Shown piece by piece: positions 13,433 through 16,553 of a stretch of 16,553 bases of DNA. The DNA is taken from the NCBI GenBank assembly GCA_042218115.1, contig JBDGRJ010000001.1, positions 1 through 16,553 of the forward strand. The letters are read 5' to 3'. The notes under the pieces were generated by a model. It made no database searches, was not told where the DNA came from, and saw only the letters and a list, made by a program, of their open reading frames with translations. The position numbers and the translations under genes are program-made. This DNA is from JBDGRJ01 sp042218115 (GTDB taxonomy: Bacteria; Patescibacteriota; Patescibacteriia; Magasanikbacterales; UBA922). The stretch's first letter is position 1. Each line of letters starts with the position of its first letter.

Positions 13433-14623
13433 TTATTCAATAATATCCGTAACGACTCCCGCTCCTACTGTTCTACCACCCTCTCTAATCGCAAATCTCA
13501 TCTGATCCTCGATAGCTACCGGCTGAATAAGCTCGATATCCAACTCTACAGTGTCTCCCGGCATAACCATCTCTGTGTCATCCGGTAGTGTCACTTCTCC
13601 GGTTACATCAGTGGTTCTGATGTAGAACTGTGGTTTGTAACCATCAAAGAATGGCTTGTGTCTTCCGCCTTCATCTTTATCCAGAGCGTATACCTCAGCG
13701 GAGAACTTAGTATGAGGTGTAATTGATCCCGGCTTTGCCAAGACCTGCCCTCTTTGCACGTCTTCTTTTTCTATACCACGAAGTAAAATTCCAGCATTGT
13801 CACCAGCTTGACCTTCCTCTAGAGACTTATTAAACATCTCGATTCCGGTGACGACAGTCTCTTGAACATCCTCTTCCATACCTACGATCTCGACATCATC
13901 CTCAAGCTCTACGGTACCTCTTTCTATCCTACCTGTAACTACAGTACCTCGACCTTCGATAGTAAAGATGTCTTCGATAGGCATCAAGAAAGGCTGATCC
14001 AGATCTCTCTCTGGAGCAGGAATATTCTCATCCATGGACTCAAGAAGATCCAAGATAGGCTGTGCCTTCTCATCATCAGATGGGTTTTCTACAGCTTCTA
14101 GAGCTGACCCTCTGACTATAGGTGTGTTTTCCGGATCAAAGTCATACTCTTCAAGCAAGTCTTTGATCTCAGCTTCTACCAGGTCGATCAGTTCCGGATC
14201 GGAAACCTGGTCGGTCTTATTCAAGAAGACCACAATCTGTGGTACATCCACCTGACGAGCAAGTAGAATGTGTTCTCTAGTCTGAGGCATAGGGCCGTCT
14301 GCTGCGGACACGACCAAAATAGCCCCATCCATCTGAGCTGCTCCCGTAATCATGTTTTTGACGTAGTCTGCGTGGCCGGGGCAGTCTACGTGGGCGTAGT
14401 GCCTATTTTCTGTCTCATATTCACAGTGAGAAGTAGCGATGGTAATACCACGCTCTTGCTCTTCTGGTGCAGCATCGATGTCTTCGATGCTTTTCGTCTG
14501 AGCAGTAAGCCCTTGGGCTTGGGCAACCTTAAGCAATGCAGCAGTAAGAGTAGTCTTACCGTGGTCAACGTGGCCGATAGTACCTACGTTGACATGGGGT
14601 TTACCACGATCGAACTCTGCCAT
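13433..14623 (-). CDS. tuf: Translation elongation factor Tu
   Basis: 396-residue GTPase that delivers aminoacyl-tRNA to the ribosome. G1 GHVDHGKT at residues 17-24, switch I RGITIATSHCEYET at about 58-71, G3 DCPGH at 80-84, G4 NKTD at 135-138 (most bacteria have NKCD), G5 GSALEA. Domains 2 and 3 follow, with IEGRGTVVTGRIERG and the C-terminal FAIREGGRTVGAGVVTDII. Length is normal. Domain 2 is acidic (VELEDDVEIVGMEEDVQE). It has its own consensus-like promoter and leader hairpin. fusA and rpsL/rpsG, usual neighbours elsewhere, are not present. Confidence 0.99.
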   Translation of the reverse strand: MAEFDRGKPHVNVGTIGHVDHGKTTLTAALLKVAQAQGLTAQTKSIEDIDAAPEEQERGITIATSHCEYETENRHYAHVDCPGHADYVKNMITGAAQMDGAILVVSAADGPMPQTREHILLARQVDVPQIVVFLNKTDQVSDPELIDLVEAEIKDLLEEYDFDPENTPIVRGSALEAVENPSDDEKAQPILDLLESMDENIPAPERDLDQPFLMPIEDIFTIEGRGTVVTGRIERGTVELEDDVEIVGMEEDVQETVVTGIEMFNKSLEEGQAGDNAGILLRGIEKEDVQRGQVLAKPGSITPHTKFSAEVYALDKDEGGRHKPFFDGYKPQFYIRTTDVTGEVTLPDDTEMVMPGDTVELDIELIQPVAIEDQMRFAIREGGRTVGAGVVTDIIE

Positions 14624-14646
14624 AATTTTTTAATTATTTTACCGCA

Positions 14647-14668
14647 CTATTCCGAGTGGTCGGAATAG
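14647..14668 (-). promoter_or_regulatory. Leader hairpin of tuf
   Basis: Perfect 9-bp stem CTATTCCGA/TCGGAATAG with a 4-nt loop, 24 nt before the tuf ATG. It is not followed by a T-run on the minus strand, so it is not a terminator. It lies in the transcribed leader and may stabilise the mRNA or regulate initiation. Confidence 0.6.
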
Positions 14669-14718
14669 ATTTGTAATCCAACGGCTTGTTAATGAATAAA
14701 TTCTATTAGCGTTATAAA

Positions 14719-14747
14719 ATTATAAATGACTTAGTATATTTCGTCAA
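14719..14747 (-). promoter_or_regulatory. Promoter of tuf-rpsJ
   Basis: Minus strand: -35 TTGACG (14747-14742), 17-bp spacer, perfect -10 TATAAT (14724-14719). This is one of the best promoter matches in the window and fits a highly expressed gene. The predicted start near 14712 gives a leader of about 89 nt. Confidence 0.85.
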
Positions 14748-14756
14748 GTACTTCAA

Positions 14757-15323
14757 TTATTTTAAATCATCCTGATCCAGCTCCTCATAAGAAATAGCAG
14801 CACTATCAATATTACCTTCATTCGCTTTCGGATCTTGGTGTTGATCAAGTTCTTCAACCTTTAAATCTTCTGCTCCCAAATTTTCCCTTTTTGGTATATC
14901 ATTTGCCTTCTTTTCTTTGTTTTTTTGTAGCTCCTCTTGTTCTTTTTCTTGTGCTATTTCAGTCAAATTAACAGGAGTTTCAGACCTCATATCGTCCTGG
15001 CTCTTAAAATTATTATTAGAAAAATCACTTTCAGAATCGTCTGTCTCTTCATCTATCTGCTCCTGTAGTCTCTTTGCTGCTTGCGTTTTGCTGTTAATAT
15101 TTTGCTTTTTTCTCCATAAGGAAATATTCTTATTTATTCTATTTAGAATATCCTTCTTAGTTATATTCTCCACATTCCTGGTTTTTACATTATTATCAGA
15201 CTGAAATTGCTCAAATCTAGATAACTCAAGAATGACAAAATTTTCATCCGTATTGCTGTCGTGCAAGACTACCGGTGAATCATTATTTTTTACGAAATTT
15301 AACAGCTTGGACAAGGAGGACAT
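14757..15323 (-). CDS. Unknown acidic protein with Phd/YefM-like N-terminus
   Basis: 188 residues, function not recognised. The first ~45 residues (SLSKLLNFVKNNDSPVVLHDSNTDENFVILELSRFEQF) resemble the strand-strand-helix of Phd/YefM antitoxins, where a PVVVT-x-(D/N)G-x-x-x-AVLVS-x-x-x-Y pattern is common. A basic helical stretch follows (about 50-90: TRNVENITKKDILNRINKNISLWRKKQ, NSKTQAAKRLQEQ). The last 95 residues are low-complexity and acidic (EETDDSESDFSNNN, QEKEQEELQKNKEKK, YEELDQDDLK), probably disordered. No toxin gene is adjacent. It has its own promoter in an inverted repeat and lies between the 16S terminator and the tuf promoter. A real gene is likely, given the promoter and full spacing. 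Confidence 0.75.
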   Translation of the reverse strand: MSSLSKLLNFVKNNDSPVVLHDSNTDENFVILELSRFEQFQSDNNVKTRNVENITKKDILNRINKNISLWRKKQNINSKTQAAKRLQEQIDEETDDSESDFSNNNFKSQDDMRSETPVNLTEIAQEKEQEELQKNKEKKANDIPKRENLGAEDLKVEELDQHQDPKANEGNIDSAAISYEELDQDDLK

Positions 15324-15325
15324 AA

Positions 15326-15357
15326 GTATAATTTATTTTTTACACCTTAAATTATAC
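15326..15357. repeat. Inverted repeat overlapping the -10 box of the unknown gene
   Basis: GTATAATTT (15326-15334) and AAATTATAC (15349-15357) form a perfect 9-bp inverted repeat with 14 bp between. The right arm contains the -10 TATAAT of the minus-strand promoter, and the left arm ends 3 bp before the ATG. The spacing would suit a dimeric DNA-binding protein, but the arms are A/T rich. Confidence 0.6.
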
Positions 15358-15378
15358 CTTTTTTGCGAGAAAAATCAA
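15351..15378 (-). promoter_or_regulatory. Promoter of the unknown acidic protein gene
   Basis: Minus strand: -35 TTGATT (15378-15373), 16-bp spacer, perfect -10 TATAAT (15356-15351). The start is expected near 15344, leaving a leader of about 20 nt with no Shine-Dalgarno at the normal distance. The -35 lies beside the T-run of the 16S terminator. Confidence 0.7.
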
Positions 15379-15380
15379 GG

Positions 15381-15408
15381 AAAAATAAAAAAACCGCCCT
15401 AAGGCGGC
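15381..15408 (-). terminator. Terminator after the 16S rRNA gene
   Basis: CCGCC/GGCGG stem (15394-15398 with 15403-15407) with a tight loop. On the minus strand it is followed by TTTTTTTATTTTT. It lies about 120 nt after the 16S 3' end. No tRNA or 23S gene lies between, so the rRNA transcript appears to end here. Confidence 0.88.
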
Positions 15409-15526
15409 TTTATCTTCCACACCATGAACGTGACAAAAACGCAGATAGTGCCCCCTGAAGCGTAGACAGATTTTCCCATTAAATGGGTCGACCTGTCAAG
15501 TCAGTCTTCCGACTGATTGACTCCTT
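15409..15526 (-). other. 16S trailer, no gene
   Basis: About 118 nt between the 16S 3' end and its terminator. It has two small hairpins on the minus strand, TCAGTC-GGAA-GACTGA directly after the 16S end and CCCATT-TAATGGG further down. They may be part of pre-rRNA processing; the 5' partner of any processing stem is outside the window. No tRNA-like fold was seen. Confidence 0.6.
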
Positions 15527-15659
15527 AAAGGAGGTGATCCGTCCGCAGGTTCCCCTACGGAGGCCTTGTTACGACTTCACCCTGATTGCTGGCTCCACCT
15601 TAGTCCCGCTCAATGCGGGGCTTCGGGTGTTGCCAACTTTCGTGGTGTGACGGGCGATT

Positions 15660-15719
15660 GTCTTCTATGAACTTAGAATTGACGTTCCCGTCGCATCTGC
15701 GGTTTTCCCGCTAACGACG
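15660..15719 (-). other. Two stable hairpins at the intron 3' end, inside the endonuclease coding sequence
   Basis: Hairpin 1 has an outer stem CGTCG/CGACG (15689-15693 with 15715-15719) and an inner stem GCGG/CCGC around a GAAAA loop on the minus strand. Hairpin 2 (15660-15683) has TTCTA/TAGAA plus GTC/GAC with a two-base bulge, and ends 3-4 nt before the 3' splice site; it contains the stop codon. They overlap the last ~20 codons of the endonuclease, whose tail shows no recognisable motif. They probably belong to the intron RNA fold. Confidence 0.6.
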
Positions 15720-16153
15720 AGATCTAATGCATCTCCTGTTTCATTTTCGTACATTTTATCCAATCCTTCTTCAGAGAGATGTCTCCCTTCTTCCATAAGA
15801 GCTATCAACTTTCGAAAAATTTCAAGATCTTTTTGTTTTGAAGGCAGCCTTAAAGGATGCTCTATGAAGAATGGAATTATATTTTCTACAATATCACTCC
15901 CACTAGCAACTTCATATCTATAACAATCAGCGTGGTTCTCCCTAGAATCTTTTTGCAGATAGATGCTTCCACATCCGAAAAAATCTTTTATGTCTTCGAG
16001 AATTTCTCTATCTTTTTCTGCTAACTTGATGTAAAACCTTGGCTCTGCTCTAGCTCTTCTCTTCGCTTTTCTTCTTTGTTCCGGAGTTGGAATGTGGACA
16101 GTGAAACTACCTTCACCGTCAACCAAACCAACTATATAATCAGGAGTAACCAT
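15665..16153 (-). CDS. LAGLIDADG homing endonuclease (single motif)
   Basis: 162-residue intron-encoded endonuclease. One LAGLIDADG-type motif, YIVGLVDGEGSF, lies at residues 6-17; the Glu of GEG stands at the catalytic metal-binding position. The rest shows the usual alpha-beta pattern: FYIKLAEKDREILEDIKDFFGCGSIYLQKDSRENHADCYRYEVASGSDIVENIIPFFIEHPL, followed by SKQKDLEIFRKLIALM. With one motif it should act as a homodimer on a pseudo-palindromic site, here the intron-less 16S gene. The ATG at 16153 directly precedes the motif. The final ~25 residues look non-domain. No Shine-Dalgarno was seen, and expression must come from the rRNA transcript or an internal promoter. Confidence 0.95.
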   Translation of the reverse strand: MVTPDYIVGLVDGEGSFTVHIPTPEQRRKAKRRARAEPRFYIKLAEKDREILEDIKDFFGCGSIYLQKDSRENHADCYRYEVASGSDIVENIIPFFIEHPLRLPSKQKDLEIFRKLIALMEEGRHLSEEGLDKMYENETGDALDLVVSGKTADATGTSILSS

Positions 16154-16498
16154 TGAGATAACATTAGATTGGATCCTTCCTTGTTAATTTTACCACAAAA
16201 CAAGTACTATGATCCAGCTGACTTCTGATGAAGGTAACAGTTCAATGCCTTCACCAGATATCCTTGGGTCGATATAAAGACTATTCTCTACATCCCGATA
16301 AGGATATTAGATTGATCTTCCCTACGCTCACCACCCATTCGTAGGTCGATCATCCCTCAATTCATCGGGCTGTAGTTTGGCTCAGACCTTTAGCCATTTG
16401 CTTCACAACAAATGGTTGTCTTTTGCCTACGCTTTGTTGTTACACAAAGGGGGAAATTTCAATTCCCTAGCCTCTATACCTGCCAAGCACTTTTTCAT
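16154..16498 (-). ncRNA. Non-coding 5' part of the 16S intron (probable splicing RNA)
   Basis: 345 nt without a protein gene. Hairpins seen on the minus strand: GGGAA/TTCCC (about 16450-16467), CTTTGT/ACAAAG (16432-16449), CCATTTG/CAAATGG (about 16393-16415), the exon-complementary hairpin (16314-16351), and ATATCCTT/AAGGATAT (16258-16265 with 16300-16307), the last enclosing GGG/CCC. Group I P, Q, R and S core strings could not be matched with confidence, in particular no P7 pair with the guanosine-binding G-C. Confidence 0.65.
16314..16351 (-). other. Exon-pairing guide hairpin in the intron
   Basis: Minus strand: GATC-GA-CCTACG, 13-nt loop AATGGGTGGTGAG, CGTAGG-GAA-GATC. The stems are perfect (16321-16326 with 16340-16345; 16314-16317 with 16348-16351). 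The loop ATGGGTGGTGAG is complementary, with two G.U pairs, to the 12 nt spanning the joined exons CTCACC-GCCCGT, six on each side of the splice point. This is what an internal guide sequence (group I P1+P10) or an EBS1/delta loop (group II) does. Confidence 0.7.
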
Positions 16499-16553
16499 GG
16501 TGAGTACAAGGGCCGAGAACATATTCAACGCGGCGTGGCTGATCCGCGTTTAC

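Larger units (their letters stand above)
15656..16498 (-). mobile_element. Intron in 16S rRNA with homing endonuclease gene, class unresolved
   Basis: 843-nt insertion exactly splitting the conserved 16S sequence ...CTCACC | GCCCGT.... A C at both borders leaves a one-base uncertainty in the ends. The 5' 345 nt (16498-16154) are non-coding and rich in hairpins; the 3' part is the endonuclease gene, whose stop codon lies 9 nt before the 3' end. The intron starts ATGAAAAAG (or CATGAAA) and ends ACAATC (or ACAAT). The last exon base is C rather than U and there is no terminal G, unlike standard group I. It lacks 5' GUGYG, unlike group II. The exon ends do not form a bulge-helix-bulge. A loop at 16327-16338 pairs with both exons. 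Confidence 0.9.
15527..16553 (-). rRNA. 16S rRNA gene, 3' part, interrupted by an intron
   Basis: The minus strand carries a 16S 3' end: exon 1 (16553-16499) ends GGCCCTTGTACTCACC, and exon 2 (15655-15527) starts GCCCGTCACACC and runs through GAAGTCGTAACAAGG, CCGTAGGGGAACCTGCGG and GGATCACCTCCTTT. The anti-Shine-Dalgarno CCTCC is intact. Exon 2 is about 129 nt against 142 in E. coli, so helix 44 is somewhat shorter. GTACTCACC has T where most bacteria have A (E. coli position 1396). The exons are separated by 843 nt of intron at E. coli position about 1400/1401, in the decoding region. The 5' part of the gene is off the window. Confidence 0.97.

Noticed and set aside
14270..14668. Plus-strand open frame of 132 codons opposite tuf
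   Set aside because: It is the antisense of the conserved tuf GTPase domain, with no motif and no plausible start region.
15689..15719. Group II domain V
   Set aside because: The hairpin has a broadly similar shape (about 9-bp lower stem, 4-bp upper stem, A-rich loop) but lacks the AGC triad and the standard bulge, and the intron lacks GUGYG.
16154..16498. Group I core (P, Q, R, S), e.g. GAATTGAGGGA as P and GAATAGTCTTT as S
   Set aside because: No R string with GACTA pairs with the S-like string; the nearest (CAAACTA) would break the guanosine-binding G-C pair.
16490..16505. Archaeal-type bulge-helix-bulge intron
   Set aside because: The first intron bases (ATGAAAAAG) cannot form the central 4-bp helix with the start of exon 2 (GCCC).
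1..16553. CRISPR array or defence system
   Set aside because: No direct-repeat array or defence gene was seen; the window is core translation genes.

Overview
The window looks like a chromosomal piece of a Candidate Phyla Radiation (Patescibacteria) bacterium. It carries a compact S10/spc ribosomal-protein cluster, all on the minus strand. There is no rpmD (uL30) between rpsE and rplO, a hallmark of CPR genomes. Ribosomal-protein genes are separated by a few A/T-rich bases. The 16S rRNA gene is interrupted by an intron with a LAGLIDADG homing endonuclease and carries the U variant in GUACUCACC, a sequence known from CPR lineages. UGA is used as a stop (map, recO), so the Gracilibacteria-type recoding does not apply. 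Many core proteins are unusually acidic, which hints at, but does not prove, a salt-adapted host.

Reading in the direction of transcription (high to low coordinates): the 3' part of a 16S rRNA gene (16553-15527) is split by an 843-nt intron (about 16498-15656). A strong terminator follows and no 23S or tRNA comes after it, so the 16S gene appears unlinked from 23S here. Next is an unknown acidic protein with a Phd/YefM-like N-terminus, behind a promoter set in an inverted repeat. Then come tuf with its own consensus-like promoter and leader hairpin, and rpsJ. After rpsJ there is a terminator, a new promoter, and a leader with a long perfect hairpin and T-run (candidate attenuator) just before rplC.

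The main operon then runs rplC-rplD-rplW-rplB-rpsS-rplV-rpsC-rplP-rpmC-rpsQ-rplN-rplX-rplE-rpsN-rpsH-rplF-rplR-rpsE-rplO-secY. The only large interruption is a 160-nt spacer between rplF and rplR, filled almost exactly by a three-way-junction palindrome. After a terminator behind secY, a second unit adk-map-ruvX-recO starts from an extended -10 promoter. It is followed by a tRNA-Asn gene whose promoter overlaps the end of recO and which runs off the window.

The genes form a translation and secretion module: ribosomal proteins of both subunits, EF-Tu, the SecY channel, methionine aminopeptidase for nascent chains, and adenylate kinase. The two strongest unexplained signals are (1) in the 16S intron, a hairpin loop that can pair over 12 nt with the joined exons across the splice junction, while the intron ends fit neither group I nor group II nor archaeal BHB rules; and (2) the 135-nt three-way-junction element between rplF and rplR.
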